Below, piece by piece: positions 43,685 through 51,392 of a stretch of DNA of 64,000 nucleotides. The stretch spans positions 124,001 to 188,000 of the forward strand of contig NZ_CAUQJB010000005.1 in NCBI RefSeq assembly GCF_963518325.1, written 5' to 3'. This DNA is from Vagococcus_D sp963518325 (GTDB taxonomy: Bacteria > Bacillota > Bacilli > Lactobacillales > Vagococcaceae). A program made the translations under genes and the position numbers. The notes beneath the pieces were generated by a model. That model worked only from the letters and a program-made list of their open reading frames with translations. It ran no database searches and was not told the origin of the DNA. The first letter of the stretch is position 1. Each line of letters begins with the position of its first letter.

Positions 43685-44224
43685 CTAAAATGATGAACCT
43701 GGCTCCTTTAAAAATGCAACTTCTTCATCTGTCGAGGGTCGACCAAGAATTTGATTTCGATGAGGGTATCGGCCAAAGCGCCTTAAAATATCACGATGCC
43801 TTTTTTCAAAGGCCAAATTATTTTCCATGCCCGGCTCTGCAAATCGTTTTAATGCTTCTTCGTGAATCATTAATGATTCTGAATGCATCAGTGGCATAAA
43901 TAAAAATGAACGTTCAATTTGTGACAACTGATCTAATTTTCCTGTAGCTATAGCTTCTTGTGTTAAAACCAACGCCATGCCATCACAAGCAAATGACTGA
44001 GGACAATCTCGAAATAAATTTCGGGAAAATTGATCTAAGACGATAATTTCAGCCAAACGACCTTTGATAGACTGTCGCCAATCAACTAATTCCCCCTGGC
44101 TGGCTTGTTGATGGCACGTAGCAAATCCTTGACGAATCGTTTCATCAAAGTCTGAGTCCTTTGTAAACCACTGACTTTCTTTTGACTCTGTGAACCAAAA
44201 TTTTAAGACCTCTTGATAATCCAT
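43685..44224 (-). CDS. DUF924 family protein
   Basis: A 179-residue all-helical cytosolic protein, the typical DUF924 length. Family landmarks are the VLKFWFTES start, FDETIRQGF, LAEIIVLDQFSRNLFRD, and a C-terminal RHRDILRRFGRYPHRN, here followed by the family ending DEEVAFL. The fold is tetratricopeptide-like; no reaction is assigned. AAGGAG is about ten bases before the ATG. Confidence 0.88.
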   Translation of the reverse strand: MDYQEVLKFWFTESKESQWFTKDSDFDETIRQGFATCHQQASQGELVDWRQSIKGRLAEIIVLDQFSRNLFRDCPQSFACDGMALVLTQEAIATGKLDQLSQIERSFLFMPLMHSESLMIHEEALKRFAEPGMENNLAFEKRHRDILRRFGRYPHRNQILGRPSTDEEVAFLKEPGSSF

Positions 44225-44277
44225 TTATCAACACTCCTTTCTCTCTGCTCCTTTAGCAAGTGCTAGCTAACTTATTT

Positions 44278-45150
44278 TTAATCTACTACACCATCTGCAG
44301 CAATAATTGGCTGGGCCCCTTTATCACTGATAATCGCCACTAATAAATTATTCACCAGACGAATCTGCTGATCTTGAGATAAGGTCATTCCTTGTCCTGT
44401 TAAATGCTGAATCGCTGACTGGGTAATGTCAACAGCACCCTCTACAATTAACTTCCGTGCTTTTAAAATTGATTTCGCTTGTTGCCGTTGCAACATGGCA
44501 CTGGCGATTTCCGTCGAATAAGCCAAATGAGTCAAGCGAGCCTCAATGACTTCCACTCCAGCAACTGACAAACGCTCCTGTAGTTCAACCGCCAATTCTT
44601 CGGAAATCTCTCCCACATTCCCTCTTAGAGAAATTTCACCATCATCTCCGTCATAGGAATATTTCGTCGCAACATGTCGAATGGCTGTCTCACTTTGTAT
44701 TTCGATAAAATTGGCGTAGTAATCCACTTCGAATAAAGCTTTTGCCGTATCCACTACGCGATATACAACCACTGCCGCAATCTCAATGGGGTTACCATCT
44801 AAATCATTCACCTTCATCTTAGCGCTGTTGAAGTTATTAACTTTTAAAGAAACTGTAGTTTTTTTACTCAAGGGAACGGTCATAAACAATCCCCCTTGAC
44901 GTATCGTTCCTACATATCTGCCAAAAAAGGTTAATACTTTAGAGGTATTGGGACTAATTATCGTTAAAGACGAAATGAAGAGATAGGATACTAGCAATAA
45001 AAATATCCCTCCAATTACTTTTCCAACATTCGGAACCTCATCAATCGTCACCAGTCCTCTGAACAATAGATAAATACCTGCTACAACCAAGCCAATCATC
45101 ACGATTAACCCTAAATAACCATTAATTGCGAACGCCTTTTTTTCTTTCAT
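44278..45150 (-). CDS. SPFH/Band 7 domain membrane protein
   Basis: A 290-residue protein with two N-terminal hydrophobic helices (about 10-30 and 44-62), then an SPFH domain (about 65-240: TSKVLTFFGRYVGTI, VYRVVDTAKALFEVDYY) and a helical tail. Such proteins form membrane scaffolds resembling flotillins or HflK/stomatin. The KARKLIVEGAVDI segment resembles the oligomerising helix. It appears to be a single gene. No protease partner is adjacent. Confidence 0.85.
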   Translation of the reverse strand: MKEKKAFAINGYLGLIVMIGLVVAGIYLLFRGLVTIDEVPNVGKVIGGIFLLLVSYLFISSLTIISPNTSKVLTFFGRYVGTIRQGGLFMTVPLSKKTTVSLKVNNFNSAKMKVNDLDGNPIEIAAVVVYRVVDTAKALFEVDYYANFIEIQSETAIRHVATKYSYDGDDGEISLRGNVGEISEELAVELQERLSVAGVEVIEARLTHLAYSTEIASAMLQRQQAKSILKARKLIVEGAVDITQSAIQHLTGQGMTLSQDQQIRLVNNLLVAIISDKGAQPIIAADGVVD

Positions 45151-45315
45151 TTCGCTATCCTTCTTTCTTACTTCATCGAACGGAATAATTTGCGCTTCTA
45201 AACTAAATTATAGTGCTTTCTAACTTAAGACACAACCTTAGTGATTGCCTTTAATAAATAGCTAATCCTCTAAATAAGATTAAAAAAACTCGGAAACAAG
45301 CTGTTCATCACCAGA

Positions 45316-45344
45316 TTAAACGAACATGGACACATTGTTATAAT
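45316..45344 (+). promoter_or_regulatory. Promoter of the sortase cassette
   Basis: TTAAAC (45316-45321), 17 bases, then a perfect TATAAT (45339-45344), about 150 bases upstream of the substrate gene. A second possible -10 (TAGAAT near 45414) and an ACCGT-N11-ACGGT repeat lie in between, leaving a leader long enough for regulation. The rest of the 347-base gap shows no gene. Confidence 0.6.
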
Positions 45345-45497
45345 GTGGGTTATTTCACAACTCATTTAAGATAAAGTTTTCTATTACCTGTGTTTTAGCT
45401 TTATTAATATGGTAGAATAAAGTCGTATCGTTATTTTAACCGTACATTATTAAAACGGTAGACATAACGCTACAATAGTTAATAAAGGAGGAAGAAA

Positions 45498-46070
45498 ATG
45501 AAAAAAGTAACAAGCATGCTGTTTATTGCACTCTTAGCCATCGGCTTTGTGACAACAGAAACAGTATCAGCAGCGGGAGCAATTTCAGCTGCTGAACAAG
45601 GGATTTTAGATGAGTTAAATGCTGGCGTAACAGCTGGAGGCGGTACTTTCTACTTTGAAGCTTCTGATATTATACAAGCTGAAAATGAGTTAAAAGCCAA
45701 CGATTACAACACTGCAACAACCCAAGTAGTAATCGGCCATATCCAAGCTGCACGTCAATTAGTACTTGACAATTCTAAAGGTATTACCGCAACAAGTTTG
45801 AATAATTTGTTAGCCCAACTACCTAAAACTGTTCGTGATCAGATTTGGAATCACATCATCGCAGCAGCAGACGCATTAGATATGGCGGTTGCATCAAATG
45901 GGACATTGGTTAACAAAGCTGGTAAAACAGTCATTATTCCTAACACAAAAAGTAATCCAGTTGTAAAAGCTACGGGTGCTGATTATACAACTAGTTTTGC
46001 TGTATTTGCATTACTTATGATTGCGGCACTTGGGGCTGCAGTTGTCGGTAAAAAATACGCGGCTGCTTAA
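45498..46070 (+). CDS. Exported protein with VKATG-type sorting signal (putative sortase substrate)
   Basis: A 190-residue surface protein. It has a signal peptide (1-26, ending VSAAG), a mature domain of about 125 residues rich in Ala and helix, then NPVVKATG (153-160), a hydrophobic helix (166-184) and the short positive tail KKYAAA. That order copies an LPXTG cell-wall sorting signal, with VKATG in place of the pentapeptide. The gene just downstream encodes a sortase, six bases away, which makes this the probable dedicated substrate. A very strong AAGGAGG precedes the ATG. The mature domain's function is unknown. Confidence 0.75.
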   Translation: MKKVTSMLFIALLAIGFVTTETVSAAGAISAAEQGILDELNAGVTAGGGTFYFEASDIIQAENELKANDYNTATTQVVIGHIQAARQLVLDNSKGITATSLNNLLAQLPKTVRDQIWNHIIAAADALDMAVASNGTLVNKAGKTVIIPNTKSNPVVKATGADYTTSFAVFALLMIAALGAAVVGKKYAAA

Positions 46071-46076
46071 GGTGTT

Positions 46077-46754
46077 ATGAAGCGTAAAATGATATGGGCA
46101 TATCTCTATATGCCCATTCTTTTTGTCATTGTTGGTTATGGTACACTCTATCTCGTTTTAGCACCCTTCTTAAATTTCGTCACTTCCTCTGTCGATTTAA
46201 TCTTATTAAACGAGGCGCCAACATTTGATACAAAAAACAAGTCACTGTTTGACGGTGCTAAAGTGGCTCAATCGCCAACTGACGCGCCTCAATCAATTCC
46301 ATCATCGACGATTGATTATCCGTCAATTGGCGATCAATATGGTCAATTATTAATTGACAAAGTAAAGATAAAATCCCCTTTAACCTTTGGGGACCGGCCA
46401 GAAGATTTGCGGACAGGTGTTGGCCATTTTAATGGCAGTGTATTTCCTGGCGAAGAGGGGACTAGTCTGATTGGTGGTCACAACACGACTGACTTGGGAA
46501 CCATGGACCTTGTTGAGATTGGCGATGTAGTAACGATTCAGACCCATTACGGCACTTATCTTTATACAATTACCCAAAAGAAAGTGGCCCGTTTTGATGA
46601 TCCAACTGCCATAACTAGTCTGGCAACCAGAGATGACGGACACCACTTAATTCTCTATACGTGTTACCCCGTTGATATGATTGGGCTAACTGATGATCGT
46701 TTATTTGTTTACGCTGATTTAACATCAGGGCCTCTGATTGATTCCACTAACTAG
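46077..46754 (+). CDS. Sortase (cysteine transpeptidase)
   Basis: Membrane-anchored transpeptidase of 225 residues: a short N-terminal membrane helix (about 8-35), a linker and the sortase beta-barrel. The catalytic triad is visible as His135 (GGHNTT), Cys196 (LYTCYP) and Arg208 (DDRLF). The YTCYP motif is closer to class D or C than to class A housekeeping enzymes, but the class is not certain. It starts six bases after the substrate gene, with only AAGGTG in the gap, so translation is likely coupled. The likely target is the VKATG protein upstream. Confidence 0.87.
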   Translation: MKRKMIWAYLYMPILFVIVGYGTLYLVLAPFLNFVTSSVDLILLNEAPTFDTKNKSLFDGAKVAQSPTDAPQSIPSSTIDYPSIGDQYGQLLIDKVKIKSPLTFGDRPEDLRTGVGHFNGSVFPGEEGTSLIGGHNTTDLGTMDLVEIGDVVTIQTHYGTYLYTITQKKVARFDDPTAITSLATRDDGHHLILYTCYPVDMIGLTDDRLFVYADLTSGPLIDSTN

Positions 46755-46816
46755 AGCAGAACATAGGCGATGACTTTAAACACAGTTAGTCCATCATTTG
46801 AGAAAGGAGACACACT

Positions 46817-47656
46817 ATGAATCGAAATAAAAAAATCATTCGCAATCTAGCAGTCAGTTTTATCGCCTTTACGTGCACCACCTTGCTAGTAGGTTTAACG
46901 ATGATTTTAATTGTCGAAAAAACCTTGTTTTCCGCTACTTTTTTAAATAAAGCAGCCCATCAATCTGATTATTATTCTGAATTAACCAAACAAATCAATA
47001 CCCAAATCCAAGATTTTGGCCTTGGAAGTGGTATTCCCGCTGAGGTTTTAAAAGACAGTGTAAGTTCTCAACAAGTTCAAAAGGACTTTGAACAATACAC
47101 GACTCAAGCCTATTACGGCAATACTTTAACCATTGAAAAAGAGCCTTTTCTAACACAGATTAAAGCACCTGTAATGGCTTATGCTAAAGATCAGAAACAA
47201 AGCCTAACCGCTGAGAGCGAAGTAGCCATCAGTAATTTTGCTGAACGTTCCTACGAGGCTTATAGCGACTTCATTAAACTACCTTTCTTACCAACACTGG
47301 GGCAGAAGATACAGTTATTTGCAAGTAACCTGACCTTATTTAAAGTAGTATTAGGCAGTAGTTTTGTCCTGCTACTGATGCTCATTATTTATTTGTTACA
47401 TTGGTGGTGGCATCGGTTGATTCGTCATCTCTCCTTTGTTTTTGGCGGGGGTGGTTTGATGTTAATCATTATTCCTGCTCTAATTTTAGCCAGTGGCATG
47501 ATTGACCGTATTTCCATTACGTCAAAGCCTCTCTATCAGTTATTAACGACTTATTTAACCAATAGTTTAATGGCTTTTATAGTGGTTGGCGGTGCTTTTT
47601 TGATGGCCTCGGCTCTTTCTGCCATCTTCTCGCAAATCCGACGAAAATTCAGTTGA
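46817..47656 (+). CDS. Four-helix membrane protein of the sortase cassette
   Basis: I do not recognise the family. The 279-residue protein has an N-terminal membrane helix (about 10-33), an extracytoplasmic region of about 120 residues with few aromatic residues, and three more helices (about 172-195, 204-228, 250-272). The topology, a folded external segment held between membrane helices, suits an assembly or chaperone partner of the sortase. AAAGGAG is upstream of the ATG. It follows the sortase gene by 62 bases and the three genes end at one terminator. Confidence 0.7.
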   Translation: MNRNKKIIRNLAVSFIAFTCTTLLVGLTMILIVEKTLFSATFLNKAAHQSDYYSELTKQINTQIQDFGLGSGIPAEVLKDSVSSQQVQKDFEQYTTQAYYGNTLTIEKEPFLTQIKAPVMAYAKDQKQSLTAESEVAISNFAERSYEAYSDFIKLPFLPTLGQKIQLFASNLTLFKVVLGSSFVLLLMLIIYLLHWWWHRLIRHLSFVFGGGGLMLIIIPALILASGMIDRISITSKPLYQLLTTYLTNSLMAFIVVGGAFLMASALSAIFSQIRRKFS

Positions 47657-47697
47657 CTAAAAATGGCCTGAGACAATTGTCCCAGACCATTTTTTTA
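47657..47697. terminator. Bidirectional terminator
   Basis: Stem AAAAATGG-CTG-GACA pairing with TGTC-CAG-CCATTTTT (two mismatches), T runs on both strands, between the sortase cassette and the convergent deaminase gene. Confidence 0.88.
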
Positions 47698-48720
47698 TCC
47701 TTGATAGTTCGCTACATACTCAACAATTTCTTGTAAATAACCGGCTTTTTTCTCTGGCTCTAACCAACTTATCTTAAATGAATTTTCTGCTAACAAGACC
47801 ACATCGGCTGGTGTCATCTCATAGTTTTCACTTAAGGCGACGATATCATCTGAGATATAACTTTGGAAATAGGCAGGATCATCAGAGTTAACCGTTACTT
47901 GGACGCCTTCTCTCAATAAGCTCAGAATCTCTTTGCCCTTCATATCATCCACAACAAAACCATTGGAAACGGGGCAACAAGTTAGCCCAATCCCCTTCTC
48001 TTTTACATACGTCACTAATTCACGGTCTTCCACTATGTTGGTTCCGTGATCCAAGCGCTCCACTTGAATGTCCATTAAAGCTTCACGAATATTCCCAATG
48101 GAGTTATCCTGATCGATGTCGCAATGCATGGTAACATGGAAGCCCGCTTCCTTCCCTTGTTTAAAAACTTCTTTAAATTTACCAGGAGGGTTACCCTGCT
48201 CATCAGAATCCAAGCCAATCCCTAAAATTTTATCTTTATAAAGCAATGCCTGCCGCAAGGTTTCAGCAGCCGATTCAGCTGACATGTCTCGTAAGAAACA
48301 CATGATTAAGGCTGTCTCAATCCCTAAAGTCTGACTTTCTGTAACCGCTCGGTAATAACCATTAATCACCGTTTCAAAGGGAATGCCACGACTTGTATGG
48401 GCTTGAGGGTCAAAAAACAATTCAGCATAACGAACGTTGTGCTCCTTAACTTTTTCTAAGTAGGCCATGGCCAATTGATAAAAATCCTCTTCATCTTGTA
48501 AAACATTCATGGCTGGGTAGTAAATAGCAAGAAATGAGGGTAAAGAATCAAATTGATAACTTTTTTCGATTTCAGCAATCGTTGTTTGACCGATATCGAT
48601 GTTATTTTTTTTGGCTAACGCTAATTTTAAATCCGGTTCTAATGTACCTTCTAGATGAAGGTGTAACTCTGCTTTGGGCATTCCTTTAATAAATTCGTTT
48701 GTAATCGTTGTTGGCAACAT
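47695..48720 (-). CDS. Adenosine/adenine deaminase family, probably adenine deaminase
   Basis: A 341-residue zinc deaminase. Visible ligands and catalytic motifs are AELHLHLEGT (metal His pair), the HCDIDQDN segment, ERLDHGTN and NSDDPAYF with the catalytic Asp. The HCD-DQ segment and NSDDPAYF are those of the Aah1-like adenine deaminase branch rather than the HAGE motif of adenosine deaminases, so conversion of adenine to hypoxanthine for purine salvage is favoured. AAGGAG precedes the ATG. The promoter overlaps an apparent PurBox pair, which independently points to purine metabolism. Confidence 0.85.
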   Translation of the reverse strand: MLPTTITNEFIKGMPKAELHLHLEGTLEPDLKLALAKKNNIDIGQTTIAEIEKSYQFDSLPSFLAIYYPAMNVLQDEEDFYQLAMAYLEKVKEHNVRYAELFFDPQAHTSRGIPFETVINGYYRAVTESQTLGIETALIMCFLRDMSAESAAETLRQALLYKDKILGIGLDSDEQGNPPGKFKEVFKQGKEAGFHVTMHCDIDQDNSIGNIREALMDIQVERLDHGTNIVEDRELVTYVKEKGIGLTCCPVSNGFVVDDMKGKEILSLLREGVQVTVNSDDPAYFQSYISDDIVALSENYEMTPADVVLLAENSFKISWLEPEKKAGYLQEIVEYVANYQG

Positions 48721-48758
48721 TTTTTCAGACTCCTTTTCTGATTGACACGTTTAAGTTA

Positions 48759-48787
48759 ATAATGACATAAACGAACGTTCGAGTCAA
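48759..48787 (-). promoter_or_regulatory. Promoter of the deaminase gene
   Basis: On the minus strand TTGACT (48782-48787), 17 bases, CATTAT (48759-48764), about 40 bases before the start codon. The spacer contains the palindrome CGAACGTTCG. Confidence 0.7.
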
Positions 48788-48810
48788 CAAATAACTAATC
48801 ATTCGTTATT
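48767..48810 (-). promoter_or_regulatory. Putative PurR PurBox pair
   Basis: ATAAACGAACGTT (48767-48779, + strand) and ATCATTCGTTATT (48798-48810, the reverse of AATAACGAATGAT) each carry the CGAA core and match the PurBox AWWWCCGAACWWT at most positions. They are inverted and 18 bases apart, close to the 16-17 base spacing known in Bacillus, and overlap the promoter. Assignment to PurR is inferred. Confidence 0.55.
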
Positions 48811-48929
48811 TTAAATATAAATCGGTTATTTCAAGAAAAAAAGACATCTATAACCATAAAAAACTAATAGAAATATTTCACCCTTCAGTTTTTTAAAATT
48901 AAATGATAAGGTTAAAAAATCAATGCTGA

Positions 48930-49010
48930 AAGAGTTCCTCCGACAATTGGGACCCAAGCATAAGCCTATCAGCAAAGCTGTGCTGTGAAATCGAGAAGAC
49001 TGATACTCTC
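48930..49010 (-). other. Possible structured RNA element or small ORF region
   Basis: On the minus strand three pairings nest: GAGAGT (49005-49010) with ACTCTT (48930-48935), TATCAG (49000-49005) with CTGATA (48967-48972), and the hairpin TTGG-GTC-CCAA (48947-48957). They would form a three-way junction. The same strand also holds a 64-codon frame starting at 49020 with GGAG upstream. It does not match any riboswitch I know, and it lies upstream of the deaminase promoter rather than in its leader. Confidence 0.35.
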
Positions 49011-49031
49011 CTGTTTTCATTCCTAGCTCCA

Positions 49032-49050
49032 TGACCTAACAAAACTGTCA
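49032..49050 (+). repeat. 19-bp shared upstream element, copy 2
   Basis: TGACCTAACAAAACTGTCA differs by one base from the copy at 6988-7006. Both copies lie in the same orientation about 55-65 bases before the -10 of a + strand membrane-protein gene. Confidence 0.5.
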
Positions 49051-49135
49051 CATTATGTAAGGCCCTTGTTCGTGTTATTAATATCACCCTAGGCTATACT
49101 CAAAAAGGTTAAGACATTTATCTAGGAGGACAATT

Positions 49136-49918
49136 ATGCAAAAAGGATTAACTGCGTTTCAATTAAAAATACTGGGAATTACCCTAATGGTTTGTGACCA
49201 TATTCATCAAATGTTTGCCTTAGAAGGAGCCCCTATCTGGCTCACTATGATCGGTCGAATTGTTGCTCCGGTCTTTCTCTTTTTAAGTGCCGAAGGGTTC
49301 CACTACACACGAAATAAGCTTGCTTATTTGCGCAACTTATTAGTTGGTTTCTGGATCATGTCAGTGATTCAACAAGTACTGTCACGATTAGTGCCTAACG
49401 ATGAGATTGTCTTGATGAATAATATCTTTGGCACCCTCTTCATTGCTGTCTTATTAATGTATGCTGTGGACCTGTTAAAAACAGGTCTGGCGACTAAAAG
49501 TACTAAAAAATGGATCTCTGGTTTAGCCATTATTTTAGGCGTCATCGGTTATGGTTTCGGTTTACTGTTGCTTTTCGAAAATTCCGATTTAGTGATGATT
49601 GCAGTCTATGGATCAATGATTATTCCGAATATTGTGTTTGTTGAAGGCGGCTTTCTGATGGTGCTACTGGCCCTTTTCTTCTATCTATTCCGTGGAAAAA
49701 AAAGCCTGCAACTTTTGGCCTTAGCTATTGTCGCCTTAATTTCAACAGGATTTTCGTTTCAAGATCTTTTTCTCAGTAACTTCCAATGGATGATGCTCTT
49801 TGCAGCTATCCCCCTTTACTTTTACAACGGTCAGGAAGGCCGTAAGATGAAATGGTTTTTCTATTTCTTTTACCCAGCTCATTTGGTGATTCTATACTTA
49901 CTGGCCACCTGGCTTTAA
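49136..49918 (+). CDS. TraX family membrane protein
   Basis: A 260-residue polytopic protein with about eight hydrophobic helices and the TraX-family opening LTAFQLKILGITLMVCDHIH, followed by IGRIVAPVFLFLSAEGFHYTR. TraX acetylates pilin in F-type conjugation, but chromosomal homologues in Firmicutes are stand-alone and their acyl acceptor is unknown; no conjugation genes are near. AGGAGG is seven bases from the ATG, and TATACT (about 49095) is a likely -10. The upstream 19-base repeat is shared with the ECF S component gene. Confidence 0.83.
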   Translation: MQKGLTAFQLKILGITLMVCDHIHQMFALEGAPIWLTMIGRIVAPVFLFLSAEGFHYTRNKLAYLRNLLVGFWIMSVIQQVLSRLVPNDEIVLMNNIFGTLFIAVLLMYAVDLLKTGLATKSTKKWISGLAIILGVIGYGFGLLLLFENSDLVMIAVYGSMIIPNIVFVEGGFLMVLLALFFYLFRGKKSLQLLALAIVALISTGFSFQDLFLSNFQWMMLFAAIPLYFYNGQEGRKMKWFFYFFYPAHLVILYLLATWL

Positions 49919-49921
49919 CTT

Positions 49922-49958
49922 AAAAAAACGGCCAAGGAATTTCCTTGATCGTTTTTTT
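49922..49958. terminator. Bidirectional terminator
   Basis: Stem AAAAAACG..CAAGGAA pairing with TTCCTTG..CGTTTTTT between convergent TraX and thiW genes, T runs on both strands. Confidence 0.9.
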
Positions 49959-50454
49959 ATTCACCAAATAAATTGGGGAGTCGTTTTCGCAAGATTTTGA
50001 CTAAGGGATATCCCATTGTGACTCCAACAAGGGTACTGATGAAAAAACTACCTAATACTAAACCTAAAGGCAATCCAATGCCCAAAACATATCTAGCCAA
50101 TAAATATGAGACACACCCGCCTATGAGTCCTGTTCCAATAATTTCAACTAGTCCAGCCATCATTAACTTACTTGTTCGCCGATAAACAATTCCGATTAAG
50201 AATGCCCCAATCATACTGCCGGGAAATGCCAACAGTGTCCCCGTGCCGCTGATGTTTCGTAAAACTGAGGCAATAAAAGCTTGACTCACACCGTACCAGG
50301 GTCCCAAAGCGACACCAGTCAGTAAATTAATCAGATGCTGCATCGGTGCTACTCTAACAACTCCAATAGAAACATGAAATAAACTGCCTCCAACAAAAGC
50401 CAATGCCGCTAAACTAGCTGTATACGCGATTTTCTTAGCCTTGAAAGCTACCAT
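49957..50454 (-). CDS. thiW: ECF transporter S component ThiW (thiazole/thiamine precursor)
   Basis: A 165-residue membrane protein with about five to six helices. The segments VRVAPMQHLINLLTGVALGP and FPGSMIGAFLIGIVYR are typical of the ThiW family. It should bind a thiamine precursor, probably the thiazole part, and use an EcfAAT module encoded elsewhere. The ATG overlaps the tenA stop (TAATG), so the two are translationally coupled, and both lie behind a TPP riboswitch. Confidence 0.9.
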   Translation of the reverse strand: MVAFKAKKIAYTASLAALAFVGGSLFHVSIGVVRVAPMQHLINLLTGVALGPWYGVSQAFIASVLRNISGTGTLLAFPGSMIGAFLIGIVYRRTSKLMMAGLVEIIGTGLIGGCVSYLLARYVLGIGLPLGLVLGSFFISTLVGVTMGYPLVKILRKRLPNLFGE

Positions 50455-51125
50455 TAGTTAAGAGCCTCAAACTGCCAGGTCTCCCTTGTGTAGGACATTT
50501 CCCAGAAAGCCAGTTCGTACTGACTACTGATTAAGAACGCTTCCTTCATCGCCAGACGCTCATCCTCATCCGCCAGTTCTGACAGTTGATTCAGCAAAGA
50601 AATTTGCTGCCTTGTACTCTCTGCAAACTCTGGGCTATCATAGGTGTTGATCCAGTCCTGATACAACGGATTAGGAGATGCTACTTGACTAAATCGCTGG
50701 CCTATTTCAAGATACAGCCAATAACAAGGCAAAAGGGCCGCCAGTGAAGTCCCCACTGTTCCAGTTGCTAATTGTCGATAAAGATGATTGACGTACTCAT
50801 AAGCACTTGGTGCCACAACCGTCTTTTGGTACTCTTCCTTAGTAATTCCCAGCCACTTAAAATAGCGCTCGCGAACAGCAATTTCCCCTTCCTCCATGCC
50901 TTTTTGTAAGGCCAATTGACTAGCCCTGATCTCTTCGTCAGCCGTTTTAGCAGCCAATAATCCATGAGCTTCTGAAAAGTGAATTAAATAATAACAATCT
51001 TGTAGTAAATAATAGCGGAACCCTTGCTCATCTAAGGTTCCAGCAACTAACTCCTGGATAAAGTCATGGTCAAAACTAGCTTGCCATAATGCAGCAGCCT
51101 CTTCCCGTAATTCTTCTGAAAACAT
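50454..51125 (-). CDS. tenA: TenA family thiaminase II / aminopyrimidine aminohydrolase
   Basis: Salvages damaged thiamine by hydrolysing the aminopyrimidine moiety. The 223-residue all-helical protein contains the nucleophile Cys in LLPCYWLY and conserved YYLLQDCYY and DWINTYDSPEF segments. It is first in the tenA-thiW operon, 140 bases downstream of a TPP riboswitch aptamer. GAGGTG is seven bases from the ATG. Together with ThiW this points to uptake and salvage rather than full thiamine synthesis. Confidence 0.93.
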   Translation of the reverse strand: MFSEELREEAAALWQASFDHDFIQELVAGTLDEQGFRYYLLQDCYYLIHFSEAHGLLAAKTADEEIRASQLALQKGMEEGEIAVRERYFKWLGITKEEYQKTVVAPSAYEYVNHLYRQLATGTVGTSLAALLPCYWLYLEIGQRFSQVASPNPLYQDWINTYDSPEFAESTRQQISLLNQLSELADEDERLAMKEAFLISSQYELAFWEMSYTRETWQFEALN

Positions 51126-51180
51126 CTAGTCCACCTCACTCATCTATTTTATTGCCAGAGAGCTATCCAATTCTCACACC

Positions 51181-51212
51181 AAAAAGACCACCTCCTAATC
51201 ATTAGGAAGTAG
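51181..51212 (-). terminator. Riboswitch-controlled terminator
   Basis: On the minus strand CTACTTCCTAA pairs with TTAGGAGGTGG (G-U pairs included), followed by TCTTTTTGG. It lies between the TPP aptamer and tenA and is probably the expression platform. Confidence 0.75.
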
Positions 51213-51264
51213 CCTGAAATAGCCAAATAAACAATCAGAACGAGCCCTCGTCAGATAGTTTTTT

Positions 51265-51355
51265 CTAAGCTTTCCCTTCGCGAGTCCTAACTCTCAGGTT
51301 CAGAGGGTCCGTTGATTTCATCAACATCTCAGTCTTTTTGAAAGACACCCCTAGC
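51265..51355 (-). ncRNA. TPP riboswitch (THI element)
   Basis: The minus strand shows the conserved TPP aptamer parts in order: GGGGTGTC, GACTGAGATG, a stem, ACCCTCTGAACCTGA, GGACTCGCGAAGGGAAAG, with a closing CTAG/CTTAG stem. The only difference from common forms is GAGTTAGG in place of the usual GATCTGGATAATGCC. Binding of thiamine pyrophosphate would favour the downstream terminator and shut off tenA-thiW. Confidence 0.92.
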
Positions 51356-51365
51356 AATTATTTTG

Positions 51366-51371
51366 AGTATA
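51366..51371 (-). promoter_or_regulatory. -10 element of tenA-thiW
   Basis: TATACT on the minus strand, preceded by TGG (extended -10), 11 bases before the TPP aptamer and just past the PRD regulator stop. The -35 would lie within or at the edge of that gene. Confidence 0.55.
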
Positions 51372-51392
51372 CCACAACACCTTGCTTTCCGT

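Noticed and set aside
48930..49010. Glycine, THF or purine riboswitch upstream of the deaminase
   Set aside because: The GGAGAG opening and CTCTTTC closing recall glycine or THF aptamers, but the conserved internal motifs and helix order are missing. Kept only as an unnamed structured region.
49136..49918. Conjugative element suggested by the TraX homologue
   Set aside because: No relaxase, coupling protein, type IV secretion genes or attachment sites are present; chromosomal TraX-like proteins are common.
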